Below the pieces are notes generated by a model, which was not told where the DNA came from, ran no database searches, and saw nothing but the letters and a program-made list of their open reading frames with translations. Below, piece after piece: positions 45,833 through 59,336 of a stretch of 64,000 bases of DNA. The stretch comes from Mytilus galloprovincialis (taxonomy: Eukaryota > Mollusca > Bivalvia > Mytilida > Mytilidae), in the NCBI RefSeq assembly GCF_965363235.1, contig NC_134846.1, positions 92,684,571 through 92,748,570 on the forward strand, given 5' to 3'. The stretch's first letter is position 1. Every line of letters starts with the position of its first letter. The translations under genes were made by a program, and so were the position numbers.

Positions 45833-47091
45833 AATGCAAAGGAGCTTTTAAGTTTTTCGCCAAAAAATACTATCAATTTCTTTTTGTCCTATGTAAACGT
45901 CCGTACCATATCCTTCCATTCATGATCATTAAATTGAACTGTAAAATATTTCTTGGTACCTTCTTAATTCCTTTATAAGTCTAATGTAAATATAATTATG
46001 ACAATAACTGTTGTGAGCACAAGATTCACTGCACACTTTTAAAGTTCTGCTTCATCAAACATTAAAATGTGAACTTAAGTTTTGAGACTTTTTTAATCGA
46101 CACAATTGGGAGTTTTGTATATGAGAACATGGTTTATCTATTAGTTGAAAATGCGGCTTTGAACTAGCTTTCAGTACCTACGAGCATTCGTTGTTCAATA
46201 ATGTGCGTCTTTGTCTTATTATTTTATGTGATAAATTGTTGTGTTGGTACACCACTGTAACAATGAAGGAGAAAATGAGGACGGTTGGTTGGGCGGAAGT
46301 GGGGAGGGGTATGCGGAGCGCTAACAAACATGTCAATGCGGCATGGGCTTTGATCATTGTTGAAGCATCAATGTAAGGGGCATTTAATATCTTAATAAAA
46401 CTATTCTTATTTTAGATACTATATATTGTTATCTTATATTGGACGAAAGATGTTGTCCTTTTATGTAATTATGAAAAACAAGTTACGATCATTTGAAAAC
46501 ACATATTAAACAGCCAAATGGATGCACAAGAGCTAAACTAGGAGTCATAGATCCTATGATCCTATTGACAACAATTATCTGCCCAGTTTTATTGATTTTG
46601 TAACATTTGTTTCAAAAATAACCAACTTTTTATCCAAAATCACCAGCACCGTATCAGGACCCACCAGCACAATGACAGGACCCACAAGCACAGTATCAGG
46701 ACATAAATAAATTGAGAAAATGCTAAATATTAATAAATTGCAATGTTTTTTCACAAAATAGTTTTGTCGTGTGGATTGCGGTATAGAAAGCGGACTCTAT
46801 GAGCATTTTTGTTTTATTTTTTCAGTTCTAGATTTTCTGAAAATTAGCATTTTTGTGTTACGCTTACTGAAACAGTTTAGAGTGTCAACTTTTTATTGGT
46901 ATATATATGAACCCATAAGAAACAAAATTGAAAAATCTCAACTGTTTTCTTCCATTTTTTATGAGTGAAAACGTCAAAAATCATCATTTTCGTCTTTGTT
47001 TACATTTTTTCATTGATCACCAGCACCCGTCAGGACCGAATCACCAGCACAGAACGTTCTCTCGCAGGACAACCATACCCACCGTGAAACA

Positions 47092-47575
47092 TAAGGTGTT
47101 AATGTTTTTTTGTACACCAGATCCGGATTTCGACAATAAATGTCTCTTCAGTATGTTAGGGATCGAAACGGTATTTGGAAGGCCATATAAAATGTACCCT
47201 CATTTTTAGATAGACTCTTGAATTTCAAGAGTCAATATAGGATGAACGAATCATATAAACCGGAGGGAAAATATGATACAAGCCCAAACGAAAAAATAAA
47301 AACGAGTCTAAATTGAAAACTACGTTCAAACCTATGATTGCGTTGCAATTTTTATACGTGTGCATGTAAAACGAATTTCGTTGTAGAAGGGTCTAAATAC
47401 AGCACAAACAACATTTTCCAAAAGACCAAAAAAGTGAGGAAGTATATTTAAACAAAACGCATTTGACTAACAGGTCGAACAACTGATGTTTTAAACCCTG
47501 CTGACTGCCATTGGCGATTGCCAAATAAAATTGATCACAAGATGTAACAAAATGGATCTTAATATAAATTTATAT
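47092..47575. repeat. Repeat A, right part plus a second truncated unit
   Basis: 47092-47300 continues the copy broken at 43336. A second unit starts at about 47300 (gagtctaaattgaaaactac) and stops at 47575. The first part has a hammerhead core at 47149-47114 on the minus strand. Confidence 0.7.
47114..47149 (-). ncRNA. Hammerhead-like core in repeat A
   Basis: Minus strand: CTGAAGA, GACA-TTTAT-TGTC, GAAA, self-complementary TCCGGA, UC, TGGTGT. Catalytic boxes are intact, but stem I is mostly unpaired. Confidence 0.55.
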
Positions 47576-47579
47576 AGAT

Positions 47580-48407
47580 TACTCTACAACAGATTTATCC
47601 ATCGGATCACCAGCAATGATGGTGATACATGGCTGTGTACATTACGTATATACAACTCGTCTAAACATCAACCCAACAATGTTAGATTTGTAAATTAGCT
47701 TTCTCAAATGTCGTTGTTCTCCTCTTATATTTAATGCGTTTCCCTCGGTTTTAGTTTGTTACCCCGATTTTGTTTTTTGTCCATGGATTTATGAGTTTTG
47801 AACAGCGGTATACTACTGTTGCCTTTATTTGATGTTATATTTGTTATTCTCGTGGGATTTTGTCTGATGCTTAGTCCGTTTCTGTGTGTGTTACATTTGA
47901 GTGTTGTGTCGTTGTTCTCCTCTTATTTTAATGCGTTTCCCTCGGTTTTAGTTTGTTACCCCGATTTTGTTTTTTGTCCATGGATTTATGAGTTTTGAAC
48001 AGCGGTATACTACTGTTGCCTTTATTTGTTCTTCCCTCGCCAGGATTCGAACCCATGCTACTGAGATATCGTGACACCAAATTGCCTGCACTGTAGCCGT
48101 CCTGCTAGACCACACGACCACCTGGGCTTCACAAAAATAAAGCTTTCGGTGGCCGTGTGTTACCTTTCCTCGTCAGTTTTAATCTAGCGTCGTACTACAG
48201 TACATGATATATAAGGCATGGATATGTTATTGTTACAGATCAGCTCAATTATCTATAGTAAAGGATCCTACAAATTAATGCAAGATACAGTCACAGAAAA
48301 TAATTATATTTATAGGTACGTCTGAGTCAGTGACAATTCTACAACAGATTTATCTATCGGATCACCAGCAATGATGGTGATACATGGCTGTGTACATTAT
48401 GTATATA
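47580..48407 (-). mobile_element. tRNA-SINE with duplicated body, between direct repeats
   Basis: SINE head on the minus strand at 48130-48031: A box TGGTCTAGCAGG (48112-48101), B box GGTTCGAATCC (48053-48043). Body: the block caacagtagtataccgctgt ... aaaccgagggaaacgcatta occurs twice (47711-47833, 47911-48030). The direct repeat caacagatttatcCatcgga ... atacatggctgtgtacatta lies at 47583-47652 and 48339-48407. Confidence 0.65.
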
Positions 48408-48409
48408 AA

Positions 48410-50225
48410 ATATATGCTTTCAGACATTTAAAAAATTGTAAAGGGTCTAAATAAAGATTTTTTAATAATCGTTTTAGTATGTGAAGTATTTAGATACATT
48501 ATTTGACACAGGTAGGATGGTTCCGGAAAGGTAATAAAATATGTGTCAACAAAAATTGAACGGTGTATTAACAATATTGACACGAACTAGTGTTTTGTAA
48601 TTCTGTGTAATCAAATAGATTTTTGATGAATTTTAGAATATTATTCAATATACAACAATTTCATCTGTCTTGTTTTGATAATATTATTAGCGAATTTCGG
48701 ACAATGAAAATAAGAAACTAGAGATTAAAAAATAATGAGATTTTGAGTGTTTTATTTAGTCTGGAGCAAGTCATGACTATGACAGTTGTTATCAATTCGT
48801 TTGATGTGTTTGATATTTTGATTTAGCTATTTGATTAGAGCTTTCCGTGTTGAATTTTCCTCGGAGTAAAGTTTTTTTTGTGTTTTTTCTTTAAACAAGT
48901 TTCGACTCTATGGAACTATATTTTTGTAACAAAAGAAATCTTCGTATAACCGATTACGGAGAGTCCATTCATTCAATTTATCACTTATCATAGTTCTCTA
49001 TGAATATTTCAGGATAAATGGCGGATACACTTTTTATTCTAAAATATTAATTAATCAGGCCATATTCTTCTGATTCTGTTTTTTACGAACGAAAAATATA
49101 GTTGCGTATAGCTTTATAAAATTTACTCATATTTTGAAGAATTTCGATGAAAACGATAAAAAAAAATATCATCAAAACAACTAAATTAGTTCATAAACAT
49201 ATTGACGTGGGTAATTAAAAAGTAATCCGAGATTTAACAGAACGGTTATCATTTGATACACTCTTCTGTTTGTAACAGATTGTTATTTTATTCGAATTTA
49301 AAATAGTAAGTTTATTATTTTTTTTATATTAACTTGACCTAAATTAATGATTAATGATTATTCAACGGAATTGTTAAAATAATTATATCAACATAGTCTG
49401 CTTTTGATTAAATTATATTAAAGGTTTGTAAAGCGTACATGTACAACACGCAATCTGTATATTTGATGTATAATGTATATTTTAAGGTTTTTCGTGGATG
49501 ATTACACACATATGAGTGTCCGGATTCATTTGGCAATCCTGCCACCCGAGGTGTGTTATACCACAAGAAACATATTAAAACGCGATAGTTTTGTCATTTT
49601 TACTTTTTTATACAACTCAATACAATATGTTTATTGTCAATCAAGACCGCCCCAATTTATGGCAGTATATTTACTAACAATTAATTACAATGATTATTAT
49701 CAAATCTTAATGATATATAATGACTAGATATCTGTCTATGGCAATCATGTATAACTCGTATTCCGTCAAAACTTTTTATTTATAGCAAGGATGTGTACAT
49801 TACAGTGTAATATGTTATAGAAAATGCTGTGTTATGGCTGCTCTAATCGTAAAACATACCGAGGGGGGGGGGGGGGTTAGGATTTATTAAATGAAAGATA
49901 GACTGTAGAGAGGTCTTTCTTTATATAATTCCTATATCACGGTGTATGTTATACGACAAGATATACCTACGTGGAGCTATTATTTTTCAGAACATAGGTC
50001 ATTCTTTTAAAGAATATACCAGGACGAGACCATGTTTGAATGAAATATGTTTGAAGGAATAAAATAATAACACGTTTCAGGTCATTATTTTCCTTGAAAA
50101 AATGCATGCTATGATTTACTTATTAATTATATTCGTTTAGGGATTTGTTTTTGATAGGTGATAGGTGTAGAAAAATCGTCATTACCCGCATTTTCATTTA
50201 AGAAAACAAATAATGTGAAGTTGTA
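48410..50225. other. No gene seen
   Basis: R5-like fragment at 48780-48870 (gacagttgttatcaattcgt) and a poly-G tract at 49862-49876. Only short frames. Confidence 0.5.
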
Positions 50226-50500
50226 GCCAGTACTGCGGTACTGGCATGAAAATACGTTTTTTTGTGTTATTAAATTCGCTGTTACAAAATGTTAAAAACT
50301 ATTATAAATTAAGGAATGTATCTCCCTCATGCAAAGCTCTGATTCCTTTCACAGATTTGGCTATACGTTTTGGAACTTTTGGATTATAGCTCTACATCTT
50401 TTATATAAGCTTTGGATTTTACATATTTTGGCCACGAGCATCACTGAAGAGACATGTTTAGTCGAAATGCGCATCTGGTGCAGAAAAATTGGTACTGTTA
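50226..50500 (+). mobile_element. Hammerhead-bearing dispersed repeat R3, near full length
   Basis: Begins with the palindrome gccagtactgcggtactggc, continues atgaaaatacgtttttttgt, ccctcatgcaaagctctgat, tttatataagctttggattt and ends with the hammerhead. Confidence 0.8.
50438..50481 (+). ncRNA. Hammerhead ribozyme core (R3)
   Basis: GCATCA with TGGTGC; CTGAAGA; GAC-ATGTTTA-GTC (one A-A mismatch in stem II); GAAA; TGCGCA; UC. Catalytic core intact. Confidence 0.78.
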
Positions 50501-53465
50501 AAAAAAATGTTATTATTATAGCTCAACACACATCATTATAATATATTTATACAAGATGAATATAAATGTAAAATTTTCATAACACTTTCAACAAGCCAGA
50601 TTTAACATATTCGTGTGTAAGATTTTGAAAATCTTATTGATTCATACTGAATATGAAATCATACTATGACCTACATGTATTGATATTCGTTTTCGTGTTG
50701 CATTTACATTTATCCCGATTCCGTGCCCCCTTTGAGTCTGTTCTTAACTTATTACATTTGTGTTTACCTTTTACTCTATCGAATGATCAACTTAAATACC
50801 CTCCACGTACCCTCATAATGGGTTACAGGGGCCCGGGGGGGGGGGGGGTGTTGGCTATAATTTTTTTATATCATTATATCATGATTATATCTGTTAATGG
50901 TGTATTTCTATTGAAAAGAAAATCGTTCTGAATATGTCATTCAAATCATTTAAATTAAATCGTTGAAAAATAAAAATTTGTTCGCGATAGAAATATCATT
51001 ACTAATAGAAAAAAACCAATAACACCCCCTTTTCATAAACTAAGATGGTGCATTAACACGGAAAAGCAGATAATTTTCATCCATTTTTCACAAATCTTTC
51101 TTATGTCTTGCAATAAATCTTTGTCTTCATACATTGAAATCTGGATCAAATATTAACAAAGTGTTGCTGAGAATTGTCATTTTATATGGTAAATGGTGTT
51201 TAGGTTCAGCCTTCAAAAACGGAGGAAAAGATTGTTTTTGATTTAAACTAAATATTAAAGATGGACAGTAAACCTTAATCAGCTATAGCAGGCGAATTAA
51301 ACGTTTATATACTCTGTACGCAGGTCTTTTCCAATGACTTGAAGCACATTTATTTGAAAAATTACATTTAATTTTGTTTCTATAAAAGAATTACCTGTCG
51401 GAAGAGAATTATTTATCCAATGTTTGATTAGATAATTAATTATTGAAGCTTGTTTAAGATTTATTTTGATGTAAACTAAAAGTCTCGAAGTGGTTGATGT
51501 TTTCGTCAATTTGACAAATATAGCGGTTTACATTTTCATTTTCTTGAAATGTACATTTATCATTTAGCATATTACTCATGGATATCCATTAAAACTCTTG
51601 TATCTTTATATTGTTTAAATACTGACCTTAAATTCTCCCAATGTTAATTGTTTCTGAATAGTTACTTCCATTAAGTTTGCCATTTTGGAGAACATTTGAA
51701 AACGTACGATTATATTTGAGATTTAAATCTTTAATGATTTAATTTTTTCGTTGTATAAGTTCATATTTTCAATGTTATTTCATTTCTTAACTCGAAACGC
51801 ACATTCTGGTTTTCGCAAGATTAAAAAAATTGCACGAAATATTTAGATATTGTCCGTTTAATTCTACAAAATTCGGAAATATAATTTCATTGATAAATAA
51901 ACGTCCTATAAATTTTATTTTATTGATATAAAACCAGCAGTGTTTGAATTTCAAAAGTCCTTGATAGTTTTTGTTTCACTTGTTAAAACCGAAGGGTATA
52001 TCGATGGTTTAGTTGTAAAGAGAATAGAAGTGTTACCAAATATCATCATATTAAAAACATATATTTGATTAAATGTCGTATGAATATTGTGCTTGAAACA
52101 AGACTATTTGTTTATAATCTGGTAAAATTCTGGTTACTGATTTATATCTATAACATTAAAATATGAATATTTACACGTCAAATCTTCATATCTCCCAACG
52201 CAAAGGGAAATGAATGTTTTATTCCACTGCCTATGCTTTGTTTACTATCTGAACATAAAATAACACTTTGCATATAATTGTTTTCCGCTGGTTTGTTTAA
52301 CTAAACACGACATACACATAGATAAAAAATACAAATCAAAAGTTAACAACGAGTCTTTTTGTTTTATTATCTGAAACAAATTTAAACACGAAAATCATTT
52401 TTGCCATTGATATTTAAAAACGAATGAAGTTCAAAACATTATGTACATTAGCCGCGCGTAACGTTATCCGATTCCGTCCCGACATTTCAGACTACAATAT
52501 GATACTGAGTGTAGAATATGTAGATTTATTCAATGACACATGGGATATTCTCAACCTCAAATATTAACTAAATATAAACTATCGATATGAATAAACAGTG
52601 GAACAATTACCAGTTGCATTCTAGCTTCCTTATTGTAATGAGCGAAGTTTTCTTTGCTTACCATTTTTGTTCCATGTACAATTACAAATTGCATTATTTA
52701 GGCATAATATATATTTTCCCTTGGTTTCATGACCGTTATAATTCAGCAAAGAATATCATATATTCAACAATTTCAAAGTATTATTAAGTTTTCTCCCTTT
52801 TGTATGGAAATTTAATTAAGTTATATATCCCTCCCCACCATTAAAATACGAGACAAAGATATATGTTATCTAAAGGTTGCACTTTGTAAATACAGCTGTT
52901 TCTCAAACCACGCTTCTTTTGGGAAGATTTAAAATATTCATAGAAAATTAATCTTGTTTACATTCTTGTTCCCAGTTATGCTCTCTGTGTTCTATCTCAT
53001 AGAGACATAACTTGGGAATGTTAGCAGTAAATAAACATGTGCATATCATTTACATTAAAATCTGTGATTACCCTTCATTCGAGGTAGGGGTAGTTAAGAA
53101 AATTAGTAATAGTTTAAACTCTGAAAAGTTCAGGGCATATAAACGTTGAAAAAATGCCGCACAGCCCTATATTTTGACCTTTGAAAAAAAATTGTAGCGC
53201 ATATGAACTTTCAATTCTTGGATAAGATTTTTTTTCAAAACTTCATAGTAAAAGTGGTACAGTTTAAGCGTAAAAGGAGTTCCTATGGGAAATTGCATTG
53301 TCGATATTTACAGAAATGAAACCTATAGGCTCTTGAACGCCTGTAACGCTCACCTGTATCTACTGTTGCTTTGGAAATCATGTAAATTCGGGTTATAATT
53401 AATATATTTAATAGCATTAGATACTCTAAGAGAAAATTTCTATGTTCTACTTTTAGCCTGATGGC
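50500..53465. other. No gene seen
   Basis: AT-rich with short frames. A G-tract at 50834-50849. A hairpin at 52968-53018 (ttcccagttatg ... cataacttgggaa), probably a small foldback repeat. Confidence 0.5.
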
Positions 53466-53469
53466 CATG

Positions 53470-53905
53470 TTGGTTGGGGCTTATCTGATTTTCATATGAC
53501 GAAGACAATATCTTTTAATCATTTTAATTGTGGTCTGGAGCTGTCACGTCAATAACTGGTAGTAGTCCTTTGTTAATTTATGTATACGTGTCTTTTTTGC
53601 TCAGTTTTGTCTGTAAACTAGTCTGAGATTTCGGCTTCTTTCGAACCTAGTTTTACTGTGCGCCTTGTTCTAAATTGGCTGGAGGTAAAGGAGAGGATTG
53701 AAATTCACTTAACACGTTAAACCCCGTCCCACTGTTGCGCCTGTTCCAAGTCATTGGGCTCTCGTCTTTGTTTCCCTTATGTTTTTAAAATTTAGTTCAT
53801 CTATATATTATGGAGTTTATAATCACGTCCATCTGTTTTTACTCTTAGTTCGGCTTTTTGTCTTTTTGACACATTCCCCATTTCAATCATCAATTTTATA
53901 TGTAA
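53470..53905 (+). mobile_element. Penelope-like element 3' tail
   Basis: gattttcatatgacgaagac, ttttaattgtggtctggagc, ctggaggtaaaggagaggat, ttgacacattccccatttca. Same tail as 24640-24760 and 14590-14880. Non-coding. Confidence 0.6.
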
Positions 53906-53967
53906 CTTGTAAGCTTTAACCAAAACGTTTTATACTGAAAACTCTTTCCATTATATCTTATACAGAT

Positions 53968-54209
53968 TCATGTGGAGCACTGAAAAACCTACGCGGATTT
54001 TTACAACCCCTATTACAAAAATGTATCTACTAGCGGATTTTGTCAGATCATTTGCCAAATTAAAAAGCTACCATAAAAAAAAAAAAAAGTGTGTTGTTTT
54101 TCTAGGTAGAGACTGTGTTATCACATGTTCAATGTTAGCCGAGTTAATGTCCACTGACTACGGCCAGTTCATTCGTTTCACACTATTTAAGAATGAGTTT
54201 TCATCTTAA
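53968..54209 (+). CDS. Small open frame after an acceptor-like site, unknown
   Basis: Acceptor-like attatatcttatacag, then attcATGTGGAGCACTGAAA; 79 residues MWSTEKPTRIFTTPITKMYL ... with a Lys-rich run from a poly-A stretch. No homology recognised; may be chance. Confidence 0.15.
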
Positions 54210-54894
54210 ACGTAAGTATATAAATTGTTATTAAAGACAATAAAATGTATGCATCTAGAATAAAGGTTGTCCACTTTTATATTAGGAATAAAATATTTTT
54301 TCAAATGCAACAGGATATTTTTATGTACCTGGAAATTACTTTTGTAAAATAAAGGCAACAGTGGACGTAAAACAATTTTCAAGCATATGTATGATTCTGT
54401 TAAACCTTGTTAGGCATTATTTCGGAAATTCCCTAATGCTGTTTGTGGCTTGTGTATTAAAAGTGAAAACATGTGAATAAACACGTTCTCATCTAAAATT
54501 AGAAATTCTCATATGCCACTCAACTTATTTTTGTGTGGAAAGGCTACAACATTTGGGATTATTGATATATTTCGCGTTAAAAACTCACTGTATAGCATTA
54601 ACAATATTTGTTTGTCATCTTTTGACAAGATTTGTGCTCTTTCTTTGTAAATGCGAACCAAAATTTCATCATTTTATCATAAACCTTTTTCATAGGATGC
54701 TAGAATGAACTATTTTAACACCAAGGAAATAGTTCAAGTAAATAAACCTTAAAAAGATACTCATTCTGCATTTTTGTTATACTTTTATGTCATTTTTGAA
54801 ATATATACATAACATAGCATTTACCCATCTTTATTTCAGATGTTTCAATGAAAAGAATGCTAAATTAAGTCTTTTTTCTCTTACTTGTATTTGT

Positions 54895-55740
54895 CAGGTC
54901 TGTATGCCTGCATACCACCCTGGTGTATGCTAAAACCTCACTGTATGTGTATACTAGAATTTGTCAGGTCTGTATGCCAGCATACCGACCTGGTTAATGC
55001 TAAACTCTCACTCTATGCATATACAAGTATTTTTCAGGTCTGTATGCTAGCATACCGACCTGGTTAATGCTAAACTCTCACTCTATGCATATATACTAGC
55101 ATTTTTCATGTCTGTATGCTAGCATACAGACCTGGTTAATTCTTAACTCTCACTCTATGCACATCCTAGTATTTGTCAGGTCTGTATGCTAGCATACCGA
55201 CCTGGTGTATGTTAAACTCTCACTCTATGCATATACTAGTATTTTTCAGGTCTGTATGCTAGCATACCGACCTGGTGTATGTTAAACTCTCACTCTATGC
55301 ATATACTAGTATTTTTCAGGTCTGTATGCTAGCATACCGACCTGGTTAATGCTAAACTTTCACTCTATGCATATACTAGCATTTTTCAGGTCTGTATGCT
55401 AGCATACCGACTTGGTTAATGCAAAACTCTCACTCTATGCACATCCTAGTATTTGTCAGGTCTGTATGCAATCATACCGACCTGGTGTATGTTAAACTCT
55501 CACTCTATGCATATATACTAGTATTTGTCAGGTCTGTATGCTAGCATACTGACCTGGTGTATGTTAAAAACTCACTCTATGTACATACAAGTAGTTGTCA
55601 GGTCTGTATGCTAGCATACCGACCTGGTGTATGTTAAACTCTCACTTTCTGCGTATATAAGTATTTGTCAGGTCTGTATTCCTGCATACAAATCTGGTGT
55701 ATTTAGAACCTTTAATATATTTATTTTGGCATAGTTAAGT
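54895..55740 (+). repeat. 70-bp tandem array of a 28-bp palindrome
   Basis: About 13 units with CAGGTCTGTATG at 54895, 54965, 55035, 55107, 55177, 55247, 55317, 55387, 55457, 55529, 55599 and 55669, then a weak one near 55739. CAGGTC.GTATGCTAGCATAC.GACCTG is a near-perfect inverted repeat. The rest of the unit is ttaaactctcactctatgca, tatactagtatttttcag. Confidence 0.95.
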
Positions 55741-56561
55741 TCTGTATGCCTGTATACGAACCTGGGATATGTAAACCGATTTTTTTTTTAATTTATTTTG
55801 GCTTTTTTTCTGCTAGGTACTTGTATGCCTGCATGGATTCTAAAATTTTATTCTGGATTCATGTTTGTATTGGCAAGTCTGTATGCCTGAATGCTAAGTA
55901 TTTACTGAGTAGTAACATTTCTTATTTAATTATGTTTGCATACCTCCCTTAGAAAATAAGGAGATGTGTATGATTGTGAAATGAAAAGGTTGAATTACAT
56001 GGATGTAAGGAATTACTTATGTATAGCCTTCAACTTCATTTGAATTTGAAAGAAACCTCTTAATTCTTAACTGCAACACTCAGGGGTTAATTCCCGTATA
56101 CTAACCCGCTTTTCAATAAACCCTTGTAAAACAATGGAATTCATGGGTTTGATTGTCGATATACCAACGTATAATCCTATACCCTTTGGAACATAAAAGT
56201 TTGCATATTTGTTTGACATTTTCAGTTCACGGTATTCTTGCATGCAACACTGGTGTACGGTGAAAGCTTATTTTTCTAGCATGGATACATACAAGCTTTA
56301 ATTGCTTGTATACCAATCTATGTTTTATTGAATTGCAGTTTTACATACATTCTAGTATTGTCAAACCAAGCTGGTGTTTAGTAAGCTTGTGTTATTGTGT
56401 ATGGTTTGCCCCAGTCTTAAATGTCTGCATATTTGGTGGCACTTATTAGATATTAAGCAAGCTGAATGGTTTGCATTCTAACCAGCCTTATATTGTATTC
56501 ATATTTTGAATTGCAAAACTATCATTTTTCATCATTCTCTAAGTTATAGACTTCAAGAGGG

Positions 56562-56950
56562 GCGAAAGATACCAGAGGAACAGGCAAACTCATAAATCGA
56601 AAATAAACTGATAACACCATGACATGAAATATACAAATTAAAGTACACAAGAAACAGCATAGAAAACAAACACAGTCTGAGCAATTAACACGAACCCTAA
56701 CCAAAAACTGGGGATGATCTCAGGTGCTCCAGAAGGGTAAGCAGATACTGCTCCAAATGTCAAACAGTGGCACCGCACCGTCGGGTTGCTCATGTTTTTA
56801 CAAACCCGATTTAACTAGCTTTATACAGTAAGTCAAATTCATGAAAAGGGAAGAGGATTGTAGTTATGACGTGAGAAACATATCCCATATCATCTGTGAA
56901 ACGGTTATTCCATAACGGTCAACCAACTATATACTATGGTAACAATTGTG
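56562..56950 (-). mobile_element. R4 repeat joined to a Penelope-like tail
   Basis: gaggggcgaaagataccaga, actcataaatcgaaaataaa followed by aggtgctccagaagggtaag, atttaactag, ggtcaaccaa. Nested in the TIR element. Confidence 0.65.
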
Positions 56951-56954
56951 TATA

Positions 56955-58650
56955 CACCGGAGTTGTAAAAACAAATCCTTCAACCAGGAAAGCCAAAGAA
57001 TGGATGCCTTTTCTAGTGAAGCCATGCATACATTATTAGCAGAAACAACAAAAAGACTGGTGTTGTTCATTGGTGTCATAGTTTTCTAGGAAGGCATTGG
57101 TTTAACCTAACCAGTCACTAAGAAGTGTTACAATTAAATTCATAAGCAACACATAAATAGTTACATGAAAGGTATAGCCAATGTTTGAAAAATAAAATGC
57201 TGAAACGAGAAATGGAAACTACATATTATATACATATACATATGCGAGTAAATATTTTACACTTCACAAATTTAACATTGATGTGGCGTGGTCAACTACA
57301 TCAAAGATTTGATGGTCAATTATACTTAATTTGTTGAATGATCTTTCATCTTGATTATTAAATGTGACAGTTTGCATGTACGGTACATTAGTTGCACAGT
57401 AGAATTGTAATAACATTTGGACGTTTATCAAAGCAAGGTTTAATGTAATTTAAGGACAGCGGTTCATAGCACGATTTTGTAAGAAACTTTGCATTGATCA
57501 CTTATATTGGTGTAGTAGCTTGAAGTAACAATTAAGTTGCGATATAGATTATAATAAAGTAACATGTTGTTTTATAGAGTTGGAACTAAGTAACGTTTTG
57601 TATTGGAATTTATAACTGTGAACCTGGGCTGTGAACCTTTTAAATATATCATATATACATGTACTTTTATATGATTAAACATGTGAACATTAAACAGACT
57701 TCGTTACTAGTATATAGACGGTAGTGAGTCTATATATATATGGTGAAATATTTAATATCTATTTCTTATGTAAACGGGCAAGAAGGATTAGATCCCAGAT
57801 ACATATATCCAAAATAATGACTGTCCAAAATACACAGAACAAAGACCCGTTTAGCGTTACATTTATATCACAATTACTTATTTTAAAGTTTATATGAACT
57901 AAGGGTTCTTTATAGTGGTTGAATTGAACTCGTTCCCTTGAAAAACAAATTGTCGCCATGCATGTGATTGATTGAAGATCAATGACATATGTCATTTCCT
58001 TAGTACTAGTAACATTCATTTTTCCAATTTGAACACTCTTGACAAATAGACAAGATGCAAATTATTGTAAGAACATAGTGATTTATTTAAGTACTTCATC
58101 TTGACAGTCGCTGCATGATTTTCAAAAAAAATAACTTACAAGGCCAAGACGACCCCCTACTGACGAAGTGGTTATCTTAAAAGTTTACATTACAGCAATT
58201 TTGCGCCTGTCCTAACTTGTAGCAAGGAACCTCTGGCCTTTTATTTTTCTTATAATGAATTTTGCGCAATAATTGCATGCTTTGTAAATGACACAAAAAT
58301 GGAAACAAACTACAAAACCTGCAAGACACAGACATTAATATACTTGATTTTTTTCAAATTGTCGAGTAAAAAATGCTGCTTTTCAGAAACGATTTTTAGT
58401 GGCAGGAAACGACTAGAATGCAGGATTTTATGCTATGAACCAAAGAGCTTCTGGGGCCCTTGAGCGGCTCCCATACCCTCTGCAGTAAGACGCTGGCGGA
58501 ACACTTCCGTGTCCCATATGTCTAATTTGCCAAAAAACGTACCATTATTTATGGGCCTGCTACGCCTATGTATTAGTGAAATAAAAGTATCTGAAGTATC
58601 TTAAAAAAAGATCTTCATAAATTACCCTGTTACAGTATTTATTTAAACAG
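56955..58650. other. Interior of the TIR element, no gene seen
   Basis: No frame with recognisable similarity. 57759-58019 (-) is a chance-sized frame. Confidence 0.4.
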
Positions 58651-58655
58651 TCTAG

Positions 58656-58780
58656 TGGCGGATTAAGATATTTTCATAAAGGGGGAGGGGGTTCCAGCCA
58701 AGGTTCAGTAATTCCTATATAATCAACCAAATTTTTCCCACAAAAGGGGGACAGGTACCTTTTGTATCCGCCTATGGGAC
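58656..58780. mobile_element. MITE related to 7428-7575
   Basis: ggcggattaagatattttca ... ccttttgtatccgcctatgg; complementary ends. Confidence 0.5.
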
Positions 58781-58994
58781 CCAACATGAAAAATAAGAAA
58801 TGATAATGCATAGCAAAACAATTTACGAAAAAGAAAAACCGGAAAAATATGAACCAATGACAACTTCAACAGTCAGACTTGGGAAAGGCATATAAAGACT
58901 ATATATGTGGCCGATTTTAACATGTGAGCGCTCAGCTTCCCCCTTTTTTTTTTACCTGGGAAAGTTGTTTCCCTAAAAGTTGTAAGAATAAGAC

Positions 58995-59336
58995 ATGAAT
59001 ATCCAGAAGTTTCATAAGGGGGATGAGATAGGGAGGGCACTGCATGACTTCTTTAGAGATGGACGCTTCAGTACTGTTTCCCTCAATAAATCAACTAAAG
59101 TTTTCCCACAAAGCACTGGCATAGCACCCCCTTATATAGATTCTACCTCTTGCTACATGTGTACATGTTCAAGTCGACCTCCAAAAAAGAGGGTGTTAAA
59201 TGAAGTCGTGAAAAATGTACAAAAACAGCTAGGTTTACTTACCATAAATATATCCGACATTCTGTTTTGCTTCTGGTTTATTCAAATCAAGGTAATACTA
59301 AATAGAGCGTATTTTTGTCCATTTTCTTCTCCGTGA
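58995..59336 (+). CDS. 113-residue open frame inside the TIR element, unknown
   Basis: MNIQKFHKGDEIGRALHDFF ... CYMCTCSSRPPKKRVLNEVV ... The longest frame in the element; CxxCxC followed by a basic patch. No family recognised, no promoter context. Could be a fragment of an element protein or chance. Confidence 0.25.
   Translation: MNIQKFHKGDEIGRALHDFFRDGRFSTVSLNKSTKVFPQSTGIAPPYIDSTSCYMCTCSSRPPKKRVLNEVVKNVQKQLGLLTINISDILFCFWFIQIKVILNRAYFCPFSSP

Larger units (their letters stand above)
43342..47086. mobile_element. 3.7-kb DNA transposon with CACGGTG ends, non-autonomous (Transib-like)
   Basis: Perfect terminal inverted repeat of about 46 bp: CACGGTGGGTATGGTTGTCC then TGCGAGAGAACGTTC, TGTGCTGGTGATT at 43342-43390 and inverted at 47038-47086. 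The flanking 5-bp duplication AAACA lies at 43337-43341 and 47087-47091. Subterminal repeats TCCTG(A/G)TTCTGTGCTGG recur near both ends. The CAC(G)GTG start and 5-bp duplication are Transib/RAG-like features. No transposase is visible; the interior holds R1 pieces and two foldback elements. Confidence 0.8.

Noticed and set aside
48031-48130. tRNA gene
   Set aside because: A and B boxes are good but the acceptor stem does not pair and a repeated body follows; it is a SINE head. Same reasoning for 32240-32310.
54885-55067. Small protein with YACIP repeats
   Set aside because: Translation of the 70-bp palindrome array.
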